Positions 38,135 to 49,857 of a stretch of 64,000 nt of DNA are shown here, piece by piece. The stretch lies in the NCBI RefSeq assembly GCF_018437505.1, contig NZ_CP072467.1:5604010-5668009 (forward strand), in the 5' to 3' direction. A program made the translations under genes and the position numbers. The notes beneath the pieces were generated by a model. It did no database searches. It was not told the DNA's origin and saw only the letters and a program-made list of their open reading frames with translations. The number at the start of each line of letters is the position of its first letter. Position 1 is the stretch's first letter. Source of the stretch: Spiractinospora alimapuensis. Lineage in GTDB: Bacteria > Actinomycetota > Actinomycetes > Streptosporangiales > Streptosporangiaceae.

Positions 38135-40129
38135 ATGGCCTCCCACAAGCAACTACGCCCGGAACCCGCATCCATCCCCGACGCTCCCGGCGTCTATCGG
38201 TTCCGTGACGAGGGTGGACGGGTGATCTATGTCGGAAAGGCGAAGAGCCTACGCTCTCGCCTTGCATCATACTTCCAGGACTACGCGGCACTGCACCCAC
38301 GAACGCAGACCATGGTCTCCACGGCCACCGACGTCGACTGGACCGTGGTCGGCACCGAGGTCGAGGCGTTGCAGCTCGAGTACTCCTGGATCAAGCAGTA
38401 CGCGCCCCGCTTCAACGTGCGCTACCGGGACGACAAGAGCTATCCCTACCTCGCGGTCACCATGGACGAGGAGTATCCGCGGGTCCAGGTGATGCGCGGG
38501 GCCAAGCGTCGCGGCGTGCGGTACTTCGGCCCCTACCCGCAGGTGTGGGCCATCCGTGAGACCGTCGACCTGCTGCTGCGGGCCTTTCCCGTGCGTACCT
38601 GCTCGGCCGGGGTGTTCCGCCGTGCCCGCACCAGTGGCCGGCCCTGCCTGCTCGGCTACATCGGCAAGTGCTCCGCCCCCTGCGTCGGCCGCGTCACCCC
38701 CGAGGAGCACCGTACGCTCGCGGAGGACTTCTGCTCGTTCCTCGCTGGTGACACCGGGCGTTTCCTGCGCCAACTGGAGTCGGAGATGCGGGCCGCCGCC
38801 CTCGAGGAGGACTTCGAGCGCGCCGCGCGGCTGCGTGACGACGTCGCTGCGTTGCGCACCGCGATGGAGAAGCAGTCCGTCGTGCTCAGTGAGGCCACCG
38901 ACGCCGACGTCATCGCCCTGTCGGCGGAGCCGTTGGAGGCGGCGGTCCAGGTCTTCTACGTGCGCGGTGGCCGAATCCGGGGTCAGCGGGGCTGGGTGCT
39001 GGACCGTGTGGACGACGCGGACGTCCCCGAACTCGTCGAGCGGTTCCTGCAGCAGCTCTATGGCGGCACCAACGGCGAGGGCACCACGACCGTGCCCCGG
39101 GAGGTGCTCGTCTCCGCCCTGCCGGACGACGTCGACGCGTTGCGCGAGTGGCTGGGCGGAATCCGTGGCGCCAAGGTGGACCTCCGCGTACCGCGACGTG
39201 GGGCGAAGCTGTCCCTCATGGAGACGGTCACCAAGAACGCCCGGGAGACCCTCGCTCGCCACAAGACGAAACGCGCGAGCGACCTCACCACCCGCAGCCA
39301 CGCGCTCACCGAGATCGCCGACGCCCTCGGTATGGAGCAGGCCCCGCTGCGCATCGAGTGCTTCGACGTCTCCAACCTGCAGGGCAGTCATGTGGTCGCC
39401 TCGATGGTCGTGTTCGAGGACGGCCTGGCCCGCAAGTCGGAGTACCGGCGCTTCAGCATCCGCGGCGTCGACGGACAGAACGACGTCGCCGCCATCGGCG
39501 AGGTGATCACCCGCCGCTTCAAGCGATACCTGGAGGAGAGCCAGAAGTCCGGTGAGCTCGTGGGCGCGGAGTCGGCCGCGGAGGCCGGCCAGGCCGCGGC
39601 CGCGGCCCAGCGCGCCGCCGACGGTGAGGTGCCCGAGGCACCGGCGAAGTTCGCCTACCCCCCCAACCTGGTGGTGGTGGACGGAGGTAGACCCCAGGTC
39701 GAGGCCGCGCAGCGGGCTCTCACGGAACTCGGGATCGACGACGTCGCCGTGTGTGGCCTCGCCAAGCGGTTGGAGGAGGTCTGGCTTCCGGGGGAGGAAG
39801 ATCCACTCATCCTTCCGCGTTCCAGTGAGGGGTTGTACCTGCTGCAGCGGCTGCGGGACGAGGCACACCGCTTCGCGATCTCCTACCACCGTTCCAAACG
39901 CTCAGCCGCTGTGGGGGGAAGTGCCCTGGACCAGGTCGCCGGGGTGGGGCCGGCGCGACGCGCGGCGCTACTGAAGCACTTCGGTTCGCTGCGCCGTATG
40001 TCCCGCGCGACCGTGGAGGAGATCGCCGCGGTTCCCGGTGTGGGAGAGGCGACGGCGCGGGCCATCCAGCGAGCCTTGCACGAAGACTCAGCCCAGGCGG
40101 GCGATCGGGGGGACACCAATGGGCACTGA
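38135..40129 (+). CDS. uvrC: Excinuclease ABC subunit C
   Basis: A 664-residue UvrC, the dual-incision nuclease of nucleotide excision repair. The GIY-YIG domain covers residues 15-95 ([21 protein letters not shown]), a Cys-rich [13 protein letters not shown] segment follows, and a UVR domain ([21 protein letters not shown]) is near residue 230. The RNase H-like endonuclease has [13 protein letters not shown] and [14 protein letters not shown]-terminal tandem helix-hairpin-helix motifs ([31 protein letters not shown]) end the chain. ATG 38135 gives the normal start [19 protein letters not shown]. Its 3' end overlaps rapZ. Intact, unlike uvrA. Confidence 0.96.
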   Translation: MASHKQLRPEPASIPDAPGVYRFRDEGGRVIYVGKAKSLRSRLASYFQDYAALHPRTQTMVSTATDVDWTVVGTEVEALQLEYSWIKQYAPRFNVRYRDDKSYPYLAVTMDEEYPRVQVMRGAKRRGVRYFGPYPQVWAIRETVDLLLRAFPVRTCSAGVFRRARTSGRPCLLGYIGKCSAPCVGRVTPEEHRTLAEDFCSFLAGDTGRFLRQLESEMRAAALEEDFERAARLRDDVAALRTAMEKQSVVLSEATDADVIALSAEPLEAAVQVFYVRGGRIRGQRGWVLDRVDDADVPELVERFLQQLYGGTNGEGTTTVPREVLVSALPDDVDALREWLGGIRGAKVDLRVPRRGAKLSLMETVTKNARETLARHKTKRASDLTTRSHALTEIADALGMEQAPLRIECFDVSNLQGSHVVASMVVFEDGLARKSEYRRFSIRGVDGQNDVAAIGEVITRRFKRYLEESQKSGELVGAESAAEAGQAAAAAQRAADGEVPEAPAKFAYPPNLVVVDGGRPQVEAAQRALTELGIDDVAVCGLAKRLEEVWLPGEEDPLILPRSSEGLYLLQRLRDEAHRFAISYHRSKRSAAVGGSALDQVAGVGPARRAALLKHFGSLRRMSRATVEEIAAVPGVGEATARAIQRALHEDSAQAGDRGDTNGH

Positions 40130-41021
40130 CAGTCCGGGGGGCACTCTGCCTCCGGAGCAGCTACCGCCGGAGATCGTCATCATCACCGGCATGTCGGGGG
40201 CAGGGCGCAGCACCGCGGCCCGGGCCCTGGAGGACCTGGAGTGGTTCGTCGTCGACAACCTCCCTCCGGGACTGCTGCCGACCATGATCGACCTGGCGGG
40301 CCGTACCCACGGAGCCGTCCCACGCGTCGCGGCCGTCGTCGACGTGCGCAGCATGGCGTTCACCGAGGACCTGCGGTCCACGATGGAGATCCTGCGGCAG
40401 CGCGGAATCGCCGCCCGAGTGGTGTTCCTGGAGGCGGCCGACGACGCGCTGATCACCCGGTTCGACGCCGTGCGCCGTCCACACCCCCTGCAGGGCGACG
40501 GGCGGGTCACCGACGGCATCGACCGGGAGCGTGAGCTGCTGCGCCCGGTGCGCGGTGACGCCGACCTGGTCATCGACACCTCGCGGCTGAACCCACACGA
40601 GCTGAAGGCCAAGGTCATCGGCGCGATCGGTGAGAACCGCGACATCACCCTGCGCGCGAACGTCGTGTCCTTCGGCTTCAAGTATGGTCTGCCGGCGGAC
40701 GCCGACCTGGTGATCGACTGCCGTTTCCTCCCGAACCCACACTGGGTCCCGGGCCTGCGGCCCCTCACCGGACACGACGACGCCGTGCGTGAGTACGTGC
40801 TGGCCCAGCGTGGAGCCAAGGAACTCCTGGACTCCTACACCGAGGTCCTGCGCCTCCTGGTCCCCGGCTACCTGCGGGAAGGCAAGCACTACATGACCCT
40901 CGCCGTCGGCTGCACCGGTGGCAAGCACCGCAGTGTGGCCATGGCCGAGCAGATCGGCCGGAGACTGGCCGAAGATGGTGTGGAAGCACAGGTCAGTCAC
41001 CGGGACCTGGGCCGCGAGTGA
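40119..41021 (+). CDS. rapZ: RapZ-family nucleotide-binding protein
   Basis: A 300-residue RapZ/YvcJ-type P-loop protein. Walker [10 protein letters not shown] is at residues 24-32, [20 protein letters not shown] follows, and the C-terminal domain carries [16 protein letters not shown], the family's HRS signature. In E. coli RapZ binds the GlmZ sRNA and senses glucosamine-6-phosphate; in actinobacteria the role is less clear. It overlaps uvrC by 11 bases and yvcK by GTGA, and precedes whiA, an order kept across Gram-positive bacteria. Confidence 0.94.
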   Translation: MGTDSPGGTLPPEQLPPEIVIITGMSGAGRSTAARALEDLEWFVVDNLPPGLLPTMIDLAGRTHGAVPRVAAVVDVRSMAFTEDLRSTMEILRQRGIAARVVFLEAADDALITRFDAVRRPHPLQGDGRVTDGIDRERELLRPVRGDADLVIDTSRLNPHELKAKVIGAIGENRDITLRANVVSFGFKYGLPADADLVIDCRFLPNPHWVPGLRPLTGHDDAVREYVLAQRGAKELLDSYTEVLRLLVPGYLREGKHYMTLAVGCTGGKHRSVAMAEQIGRRLAEDGVEAQVSHRDLGRE

Positions 41022-42043
41022 CAGCACCCCGTGAGCTCGGCGAGAGGGCGCACATGACGCCGTTGGATTCGCAGTCGGACGGGACCCCCGTCAAAGGGCC
41101 ACGTGTCGTCGCCCTGGGCGGCGGGCACGGTCTGTTCGCCTCCCTGTCCGCGCTGAGACGGGTCTCCGGTGAACTCAGCGCGGTGGTGACCGTTGCAGAC
41201 GACGGCGGGTCGAGCGGGCGGCTGCGCGGAGAGTTCGGGGTCCTCCCCCCAGGGGACCTACGGATGGCGCTCGCGGCCCTCTGTGGTGACGACGAGTGGG
41301 GCCACGTCTGGAGCGAGGTCATCCAACATCGCTTCCACTCCGACGGTGAGCTCGACGGACACGCGGTCGGCAACCTACTGATCGCCGCGCTGTGGCAGCT
41401 CCTGGACGACTCGGTCGCCGGCCTGGACTGGGTCGGCCGGCTGCTGGGGGCGCACGGTCGCGTGTTGCCCATGGCCTCGATTCCCCTGGACATCGTCGCC
41501 GAGGTGCAGGGGGCCGATCCCGAGCACCCCGACGAGGTGACGACCGTACGCGGACAGGTGGCCTGCGCGAGCACGCGCGGGCGGGTCCGGTCGATCTCCC
41601 TCGTTCCCCCGGAACCGCCGGCGTCACCCCACGCTCTCAAGGCGGTGCGTGAGGCCGAGTGGGTCGTCCTCGGCCCGGGGTCGTGGTTCACCAGCGTGCT
41701 TCCCCACCTCCAGGTTCCCGAACTCGCCCGAGCGATCGCCCGCACCTCCGCCCGGCGCGTGGTCGTTCTGAACCTCTCGCCCCAGCGCGGCGAGACCGAC
41801 GGATTCGCGGGCCACGACTACCTCGAGGTCCTCGGAGCACACGCCCCCGAACTCGCTCTGGACGCGGTGCTGTGCGACACACGCAGTGTCGCCGATCGAG
41901 AGGAGCGGCGTCAGTTGGAGAAGGCCGCGGCCAAGTTCGGCGCCTCCCTCGTCGTCGCGGACCTCGCGGCCGGCGACGGGACGGCACGACACGATCCCTG
42001 GCGCCTCGCCGGCACCTTCGACACCCTCTTCCGAGATGCGTGA
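41018..42043 (+). CDS. yvcK: YvcK/GlmR-family protein (CofD-like fold)
   Basis: A 341-residue YvcK-type protein, a UDP-sugar-binding regulator of carbon flux to the cell wall (GlmR in Bacillus, CuvA in Mycobacterium). The signature VVALGGGHGLFASLSALR is near residue 30 and VTVADDGGSSGRLRGEFGVLPPGDLRMALAAL is the CofD-like active region. HAVGNLLIAALWQLL and VLGPGSWFTSVLPHL complete the pocket. GTG 41018 overlaps the rapZ stop; an internal ATG at 41054 is an alternative. The gene continues the uvrC-rapZ-yvcK operon. Confidence 0.93.
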   Translation: MTAPRELGERAHMTPLDSQSDGTPVKGPRVVALGGGHGLFASLSALRRVSGELSAVVTVADDGGSSGRLRGEFGVLPPGDLRMALAALCGDDEWGHVWSEVIQHRFHSDGELDGHAVGNLLIAALWQLLDDSVAGLDWVGRLLGAHGRVLPMASIPLDIVAEVQGADPEHPDEVTTVRGQVACASTRGRVRSISLVPPEPPASPHALKAVREAEWVVLGPGSWFTSVLPHLQVPELARAIARTSARRVVVLNLSPQRGETDGFAGHDYLEVLGAHAPELALDAVLCDTRSVADREERRQLEKAAAKFGASLVVADLAAGDGTARHDPWRLAGTFDTLFRDA

Positions 42044-42075
42044 CCCCGTGGGTGAGCTGTGCGATCGTCAACGCC

Positions 42076-42456
42076 ATGACAGGGGACGACGTTGAGATCA
42101 TGCGCGTCTACGACGTGGTTCACGGTCGGGCGACGCCACGGGGCGCGACCTTCCTCGTGGACCGCCTTTGGCCCAGGGGTGTGCGAAAGGACTCGCTGAG
42201 CCTGGACGACTGGACCAGGGACGCGGCCCCGAGCACCGAGCTGCGGGAGTGGTTCAACCACGACCCGGCGCGGTGGGAGGAGTTCCGGCGCGCCTACCAC
42301 ACCGAACTCGACCAGAAGCCGGACGCGTGGCGGCCGATCAGGGAGGCCCTGCGTTCCGGGCCCGTCACTCTGCTCTTCGCGACGTCCGACGCCGAACACT
42401 CCAACGCCGTCGTGCTTCGGGAGCACCTGCTGGAGCACGACGCCGACAAAGGCTGA
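42076..42456 (+). CDS. DUF488 family protein (YeaO-like)
   Basis: A 126-residue DUF488 protein: MRVYDVVHGRATPRGATFLVDRLWPRGVRKDSL, LREWFNHDPARWEEFRRAYHTEL and TLLFATSDAEHSNAVVLREHL. These three blocks, especially VDRLWPRG and HDPxRWxEFxxRY, define the family. The function is unproven; a nucleic-acid or thiol role has been suggested for relatives. ATG 42076 is used; ATG 42100 is possible. It is inserted between yvcK and whiA, which are usually adjacent, with a separate promoter likely for whiA. Confidence 0.85.
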   Translation: MTGDDVEIMRVYDVVHGRATPRGATFLVDRLWPRGVRKDSLSLDDWTRDAAPSTELREWFNHDPARWEEFRRAYHTELDQKPDAWRPIREALRSGPVTLLFATSDAEHSNAVVLREHLLEHDADKG

Positions 42457-42581
42457 GGATCCGGGCGCTCTTGAGTGACGGAAGGGAGACACGCCGTGGT
42501 GGTCGTGGAAGTGCGGCCACGGGCCAGTAATGTGCTTGTCGGCAGGGGACGGCGTGAAGTAATGAGGGGGAGGACCGCTCC

Positions 42582-43562
42582 ATGGCGATGACCGGGCTGG
42601 TGAAGGACGAGCTCAGTCGGCTCACCATCCTCAAACCCTGCTGTCGTAAGGCGGAGGTCTCAACGATCCTGCGCTTCACCGGCGGGCTGCATCTCGTGGG
42701 TGGACGCATCGTGATCGAGGCGGAGCTGGACACGGGCGCCGCCGCGCGGCGGCTGCGCAAGGACATCGCCGAGATCTACGGGCACGAGTCCGAGGTCGTG
42801 GTGTTGTCGCCCGCGGGGTTGCGCAAGGGGAACCGGTACGTGGTACGGGTGATCCGCGAGGGCGAGAGCCTGGCCCGCCAGACCGGTCTGGTCGACAACC
42901 ACGGGCGCCCGGTCCGAGGACTGCCGCGCCAGGTCGTCGTCGGGGGCGTGTGCGACGCGGAGTCGGCGTGGCGCGGCGCGTTCATCGCGCACGGTTCGCT
43001 CACCGAGCCGGGACGGTCCATGTCGCTCGAGGTGACCTGCCCCGGCCCGGAGGCAGGACTCGCCCTGGTGGGATCCGCCCGTCGCCTCAAGATCCAGGCC
43101 AAGGCGCGTGAGGTGCGGGGCGTGGACCGCGTCGTCGTGCGTGACGGTGACTCGATCTCCGCTCTGCTGACCAGGCTGGGAGCGCACGAGAGCGTGCTCG
43201 CCTGGGAGGAGCGACGGATGCGCCGCGAGGTTCGGGCCACCGCCAACCGGCTCGCCAACTTCGACGACGCGAACCTGCGCCGCAGCGCCCGTGCCGCCGT
43301 CGCCGCCGGGGCACGGGTCGAACGCGCACTGGAGATCCTCGGTGAGGAGGCTCCCGAGCACCTCGCCGCGGCGGGACGGCTGCGTCTGGCCCACAAGCAG
43401 GCCTCCCTGGAAGAGCTTGGCCGTCTGTCCGACCCGGTACTTACCAAGGACGCCGTGGCTGGTCGGATCCGGCGGCTGTTGGCGATGGCCGACAAGCGCG
43501 CCGACGACCTCGGTATCCCGGGAACCGACGCGAACCTGACTCCAGAGATGATGGCCTGCTGA
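42582..43562 (+). CDS. whiA: Sporulation/division regulator WhiA
   Basis: A 326-residue WhiA, the DNA-binding regulator required with WhiB for sporulation septation in Streptomyces and conserved in Gram-positives. The LAGLIDADG-like N-terminal domain includes [24 protein letters not shown] and [23 protein letters not shown]. The C-terminal HTH has [36 protein letters not shown] 42582 has GGGGGAGG in front at good distance. Presence of WhiA fits a filamentous, sporulating actinomycete but is not proof, since non-sporulating relatives keep it. Confidence 0.95.
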   Translation: MAMTGLVKDELSRLTILKPCCRKAEVSTILRFTGGLHLVGGRIVIEAELDTGAAARRLRKDIAEIYGHESEVVVLSPAGLRKGNRYVVRVIREGESLARQTGLVDNHGRPVRGLPRQVVVGGVCDAESAWRGAFIAHGSLTEPGRSMSLEVTCPGPEAGLALVGSARRLKIQAKAREVRGVDRVVVRDGDSISALLTRLGAHESVLAWEERRMRREVRATANRLANFDDANLRRSARAAVAAGARVERALEILGEEAPEHLAAAGRLRLAHKQASLEELGRLSDPVLTKDAVAGRIRRLLAMADKRADDLGIPGTDANLTPEMMAC

Positions 43563-43609
43563 GTCGGGCCAGAGGAACATGGCGGTCTTGACCTGCTGAC
43601 CTCCGTCGC

Positions 43610-43632
43610 GGGCACCATTTTTTACGGTGCCC
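43610..43632 (+). terminator. Terminator hairpin after whiA
   Basis: GGGCACC with GGTGCCC around an A/T-rich 9-base loop, 47 bases after the whiA stop. Confidence 0.6.
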
Positions 43633-43645
43633 CGGCGTCCACACG

Positions 43646-43664
43646 ATTGGTCTAGACCTATACT
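43646..43664 (+). promoter_or_regulatory. DasR-type (dre-like) element overlapping the gap promoter
   Basis: ATTGGTCTAGACCTAT (43646-43661) contains the perfect core TGGTCTAGACC of the DasR-responsive element, known from Streptomyces to control N-acetylglucosamine and related carbon genes. A -10-like TATACT (43659-43664) overlaps it, so a bound GntR-type repressor would block transcription of gap. Binding is inferred. Confidence 0.65.
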
Positions 43665-43813
43665 GGAAACGCGTGGAAGGATGGCTGTGGCCGGCCGCGC
43701 GTGACGGGGGACGAACGCAGCCGGGACAAGCCGCTGGTGTCCGCCGCGCTCATGGACGGCCACCGGCTCCGATAGGCTCGAATGCGCCTCAGTGTGTGGC
43801 GTCATCCCAGTAA

Positions 43814-46215
<2,402 letters not shown>

Positions 46216-46267
46216 GCCGCCGTACCATCCCGCACAGCGTTCTCCCAGCGGACCCCACGGTGTGTGA

Positions 46268-46288
46268 CCCCACGGGGTCCCCGTGGGG
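46268..46288. terminator. Palindromic hairpin between pgk and tpiA
   Basis: CCCCACGGGG-T-CCCCGTGGGG, a 10-base inverted repeat with almost no loop. It could terminate part of the pgk transcript. Confidence 0.45.
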
Positions 46289-46341
46289 CCCCGCTGTGCC
46301 CCACACAGTGCCTTCTACTCCCCGAGGGGTGACCCAGACCA

Positions 46342-47121
46342 ATGACCGACCGTCTTCCGCTGATCGCCGGCAACTGGAAGTTGCACAACAACCACTTCGA
46401 GGCGATCGCCCTCGTGCAGAAGCTCGCGTTCACCCTGAACGAGGCTGACTTCGACGCGGCCGAGATCGCCGTGCTGCCGCCGTTCACCAGCCTGCGCAGC
46501 GTGCAGACCCTGGTAGACGGGGACCGGCTCAGTATTCGCTACGGCGCCCAGGACATCTCCGCGCACGACTCCGGTGCCTACACCGGTGAGGTCTCCGGAC
46601 CGATGCTGGCGAAACTGGGCTGCCACTACGTGCTGGCCGGACACTCCGAGCGTCGCCAGTACCACAACGAGGACGACGCCGTCGTGAACACCAAGGTCGT
46701 GGCCGCGCTGCGTAACGGCGTCGCGCCGATCCTGTGCCTTGGTGAGGGCCTGGAGGTGCGTGAGGCCGGCGAACAGGTACCGCACACCCTGGCCCAGCTC
46801 GAGGGCGCGCTCAACGGCGTCACGGCCGAGCAGCTCGCCCAGGTCGTCATCGCCTACGAGCCAGTGTGGGCCATCGGAACCGGACGGGTCGCCACCCCCG
46901 ACGACGCCCAGGAGGTCTGTGGCGCACTGCGCGAGCATCTGTCCGAGCTGTACGGCTCGGAGGCCGCCGACAAGGTCAGGATCCTCTACGGGGGCTCGGT
47001 CAAGCCCGACAACATCGCTGGAATCATGGCACGTGCGGACATCGACGGGGCCCTGGTCGGCGGCGCGAGCCTCAAGGCCGACGATTTCGTGGCACTGGCT
47101 CGGTACCGTGAGTTGTCCTAG
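46342..47121 (+). CDS. tpiA: Triosephosphate isomerase
   Basis: A 259-residue TIM-barrel enzyme interconverting dihydroxyacetone phosphate and glyceraldehyde-3-phosphate. The N-terminal [10 protein letters not shown] carries the active-site Asn and Lys. The catalytic His is in [15 protein letters not shown] and the catalytic Glu in [23 protein letters not shown], which also contains the loop-6 hinge. The phosphate site is [12 protein letters not shown] with [11 protein letters not shown] at the end. The protein is intact. It follows pgk by 126 bases that contain a palindromic hairpin. Confidence 0.97.
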   Translation: MTDRLPLIAGNWKLHNNHFEAIALVQKLAFTLNEADFDAAEIAVLPPFTSLRSVQTLVDGDRLSIRYGAQDISAHDSGAYTGEVSGPMLAKLGCHYVLAGHSERRQYHNEDDAVVNTKVVAALRNGVAPILCLGEGLEVREAGEQVPHTLAQLEGALNGVTAEQLAQVVIAYEPVWAIGTGRVATPDDAQEVCGALREHLSELYGSEAADKVRILYGGSVKPDNIAGIMARADIDGALVGGASLKADDFVALARYRELS

Positions 47122-47233
47122 TCAGCGTTTGGACTTATCGTGGGGACCCTGTGAATCCGCCGGTCGTGGGTACGGCCGCGCGGTAGACTCCGTGGTGTCC
47201 CCCTGCCCACTGCGGGCACCAGCCGTCGCAAAC

Positions 47234-47248
47234 CCCCGTTCAGCGGGG
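47234..47248 (+). terminator. Small terminator-like hairpin before secG
   Basis: CCCCG-TTCAG-CGGGG followed by CTTTCGAATTT, 22 bases before the secG start. A possible tpiA terminator or attenuator for secG. Confidence 0.5.
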
Positions 47249-47270
47249 CTTTCGAATTTCGGGTGAGCAC

Positions 47271-47507
47271 GTGATCCTGGGACTGTCCATCTTCCTGATG
47301 ATCCTCAGCGTTCTGCTGATTCTTCTGGTCCTGCTGCACAAGGGCCGGGGCGGTGGGCTCTCGGACCTGTTCGGTGGGGGCGTCACCACGTCCCTGGGGG
47401 CCTCGTCAGTGGTCGAGCGCAACCTGGACCGGATGACGATCATCACCGGTGTGGTGTGGTTCGCGTGTGCCGTGTTCCTCGGGGTTTTCATCACTCGGGG
47501 GTTCTGA
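47271..47507 (+). CDS. secG: Preprotein translocase subunit SecG
   Basis: A 78-residue SecG of the SecYEG channel. Two transmembrane helices (ILGLSIFLMILSVLLILLVLL and MTIITGVVWFACAVFLGVFI) are joined by a Gly-rich cytoplasmic loop, HKGRGGGLSDLFGGG, which is the SecG signature. GTG 47271 is the start. It is placed after tpiA and before rbpA, as in Streptomyces. A short stem GTCCAGGC-ACGG-GCCTGGAC follows at 47510. Confidence 0.95.
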   Translation: MILGLSIFLMILSVLLILLVLLHKGRGGGLSDLFGGGVTTSLGASSVVERNLDRMTIITGVVWFACAVFLGVFITRGF

Positions 47508-47509
47508 GC

Positions 47510-47529
47510 GTCCAGGCACGGGCCTGGAC
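47510..47529 (+). terminator. Hairpin after secG
   Basis: GTCCAGGC-ACGG-GCCTGGAC, a perfect 8-base-pair stem just after the secG stop, followed by TTCAG. Confidence 0.55.
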
Positions 47530-47594
47530 TTCAGTGACCGGATCCGAAAGATCGACCGCCCTGTGCGGGATTCTTTCCTCCGAAGGAGTATTTC

Positions 47595-47966
47595 GTGGCT
47601 ACTGGCAGCGCCATTCGTGGCAGCCGTGTAGGCGCCGGTCCGATGGGCGAAGCGGAGCGGGGCGACACGGCGCCGCGCGTCAGGGTCTCGTTCTACTGCG
47701 CCAACCGGCACGAGACCGTTCCCAGCTTCGCGAGTGAGGCGGCAGTCCCCGAGGAGTGGGACTGCCCGCGCTGCGGTTTTCCCGCGGGCAAGGAGCGGGA
47801 CAACCCGCCGGCACCGCCGCGGACCGAGCCGTACAAGACGCACCTCGCCTACGTGAAGGAGCGCCGCAGCGACGAGGAGGGAGAGGCCATCCTCGAGGAG
47901 GCGCTCAGCAAACTGCGGGCCGACCGTGCCGCGATCGCCGCGGCCGTGGCGAGCGCCGACTCCTGA
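47595..47966 (+). CDS. rbpA: RNA polymerase-binding protein RbpA
   Basis: A 123-residue RbpA, an actinobacteria-specific factor that binds RNA polymerase and the principal sigma factor and stabilises open complexes. An N-terminal tail (GSAIRGSRVGAGPMGEAERG) is followed by the zinc domain (FYCANRHETVPSF and WDCPRCGFPAG), then a basic linker (PRTEPYKTHLAYVKERRS) and the sigma-binding helix (EEGEAILEEALSKLRADR). GTG 47595 has AAGGAG 6 bases upstream. Its presence itself places the window in Actinomycetota. It is followed by a strong terminator. Confidence 0.96.
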   Translation: MATGSAIRGSRVGAGPMGEAERGDTAPRVRVSFYCANRHETVPSFASEAAVPEEWDCPRCGFPAGKERDNPPAPPRTEPYKTHLAYVKERRSDEEGEAILEEALSKLRADRAAIAAAVASADS

Positions 47967-48012
47967 GGTCGCTCACCTGACGGCCTTCGCGCCGTCGTTC
48001 TCTTCACCGTTG

Positions 48013-48046
48013 AGTCGCGTGCCCGACCAAGGTCTGGCACGCGACT
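48013..48046 (+). terminator. Terminator after rbpA
   Basis: AGTCGCGTGCC with GGCACGCGACT, a perfect 11-base-pair stem, followed by TTGG. Confidence 0.8.
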
Positions 48047-48094
48047 TTGGTGTGTCCGCGCCCCACTGGCGCCAGGACCCGCCCTCGACACGGT

Positions 48095-48122
48095 AGTTTA
48101 ATCTTCAACTGATTGCTAGACT
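48095..48122 (+). promoter_or_regulatory. Operator/promoter before the mhqO-like gene
   Basis: AGTT-TAATCTTC-AACT (48095-48110) is a short dyad containing AATCTTCAA, resembling the half-site bound by MhqR/YodB-type regulators of quinone stress. A -10-like TAGACT follows at 48117-48122. No such regulator gene lies in the window. Tentative. Confidence 0.4.
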
Positions 48123-48163
48123 CGAGATGGTCCGGGTAGGCCACTGATCGGGGGGCAATCAGT

Positions 48164-49114
48164 ATGACGATCCAACCGGCCGGAATTCACCACGTCACGG
48201 CTGTGGCGAGTGACCCACAGGCCAACGCCGACTTCTACCTCTCCGCACTCGGGATGCGGATGGTGAAGCGCACGGTCAACTTCGACTCCCCGGACACCTA
48301 CCACTTCTACTACGGGGACAGTGCCGGTCACCCCGGTACGATCATGACCTTCTTCCCCTGGCCCGGCGCGCCCAAGGGACGTCACGGGGCCGGGCAGGCG
48401 ACCACCACGGCGTTCTCCGTTCCGGAGGGCTCTATCGGCTGGTGGGAGACGCACCTGGCCAAGCGCGGCGTCGAGACGACGCGACCCGCCGAGCGGATGG
48501 AGGAGGACGTCCTCGCGCTCCGCGACCCCGACGGCCTGTTCATCGAACTCGTCGCCAGCCCCGACCACCACGACACCGACCCCTGGGACGGTGGGGGTGT
48601 CCCGGCCGAGCATGCGGTGCGGGGGATTCGTTCGGTGACCCTCACCGAACACGACCTCGACCGTACCGCGCGAATGCTGGGTGACCACCTCAACTTCCGG
48701 CTCCACGCGGAGGAGGGAAACCGCTACCGGTTCCGTACCGCCGCCGCGGGAACGGCGGTCGGCACCGTCGTCGACGTCGTCGCCGACCCACGGGCTCCCC
48801 GCGGCCTCGTCGCCGCCGGGACCGTTCACCACGTCGCCTACCGGGCGCCGGACGCCGACGCCCAGGTGGCGTGGCGGACCGAGCTGGCCAACCTCGGCAT
48901 CGGTGTCACCGAGGTCCGCGACCGCCAGTACTTCCAGTCGATCTACTTCCGGGAGCCCGGTGGAGTCCTGCTGGAGATCGCGACGGACGGTCCCGGCTTC
49001 GACTACGACGAGCCGTTGCTGGAGCTGGGGCGCGCACTGCGCCTGCCTCCCTGGCTCGAGCCCCAGCGATCCGACATCGAGCGGGCGCTGCCGTCCATCA
49101 AGACCGAGGGGTGA
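48164..49114 (+). CDS. MhqO-like ring-cleaving dioxygenase (VOC fold)
   Basis: A 316-residue protein with two vicinal-oxygen-chelate domains, similar to MhqO of Bacillus, a putative hydroquinone/catechol ring-cleavage dioxygenase. The metal-binding histidine of the first module is in GIHHVTAVASDPQANADFY and that of the second in AGTVHHVAYRAPD. A glutamate follows in GGVLLEIATDGPGF. The HHD-type YHFYYGDSAGHPGTIMTFFPW block is conserved in the family. It is followed at 6 bases by a MhqD-like hydrolase, the pairing seen in quinone detoxification operons. The substrate is inferred only from this. Confidence 0.85.
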   Translation: MTIQPAGIHHVTAVASDPQANADFYLSALGMRMVKRTVNFDSPDTYHFYYGDSAGHPGTIMTFFPWPGAPKGRHGAGQATTTAFSVPEGSIGWWETHLAKRGVETTRPAERMEEDVLALRDPDGLFIELVASPDHHDTDPWDGGGVPAEHAVRGIRSVTLTEHDLDRTARMLGDHLNFRLHAEEGNRYRFRTAAAGTAVGTVVDVVADPRAPRGLVAAGTVHHVAYRAPDADAQVAWRTELANLGIGVTEVRDRQYFQSIYFREPGGVLLEIATDGPGFDYDEPLLELGRALRLPPWLEPQRSDIERALPSIKTEG

Positions 49115-49119
49115 GGGCG

Positions 49120-49789
49120 ATGTCCGAGCAGGGTCACGGTCGGCATCTCGGGTTCGACCACGTGTTCCAACCGGCCAGTTCACCGGGCGCTCCCACCCTC
49201 CTGCTCCTGCACGGCACCGGGGCGGACGAACACGACCTGCTCGGGCTGGGCCAAGCCCTCGCCCGGCGCCGCGATGCTCTCCCCGCGGGGGCAGGTCACC
49301 GAGAACGGTATGAACCGCTGGTTCCGGCGCGAGGCCGAGGGCGTCTTCGACGTCGCCGACGTGACCCGACGCAGTGAACACCTCGCCGGCTTCGTCGCCG
49401 AGGCCGCCAACGCCTACCACCTGGACCCCGACCGAATCCTCGCCGTGGGCTTCTCCAACGGGGCCAACATCGCCGCCGCCACCCTGCTGCTCCACGGGGA
49501 CATCTTCCACGGCGCGGTTCTTCTCGCCGCGGCGGCACCGCTGCAGGACAGAGAGCCGGAGTGGGTCGACCTCTCCAGCGCGGCCGTCTTCATGGCCTCG
49601 GGGACGACGGACACCATCACGCCGATCGACCAGGCCGAGCTGCTCGCGACCCAGCTCACCGAGCGAGGCGCCGCGGTCGAGTTCTTCCGCCACCCGGGGG
49701 GTCACCAACTGCCGCCTCCCGCGTTGGCCAAGGCGCAGGAGTGGGTCCGCAAACAGCGCGCCGCCGCCGGGGAGTCCGGTCTGGCCTGA
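49120..49789 (+). CDS. MhqD-like carboxylesterase (apparent frameshift near 49261)
   Basis: An alpha/beta hydrolase of the phospholipase/carboxylesterase family, like MhqD. Frame 1 gives the N-terminus to LLLLHGTGADEHDLLGLGQAL. At about 49261 the frame shifts (one extra base or two missing), and the next frame continues AAMLSPRGQVTENGMNRWFRR. The nucleophile serine is in VGFSNGAN, the Asp in MASGTTDTITP and the His in PGGHQLPPP, so a complete triad exists once joined, at about 223 residues. ATG 49120 follows GAGGG. It lies 5 bases after the mhqO-like gene. Likely a sequence error. Confidence 0.8.
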
Positions 49790-49857
49790 CGACCGCGCGC
49801 CCCGTATCGGGACTCCGCGCAGGGCACGAAACCTCACGTGTCCTACTCTTGGGCTTC

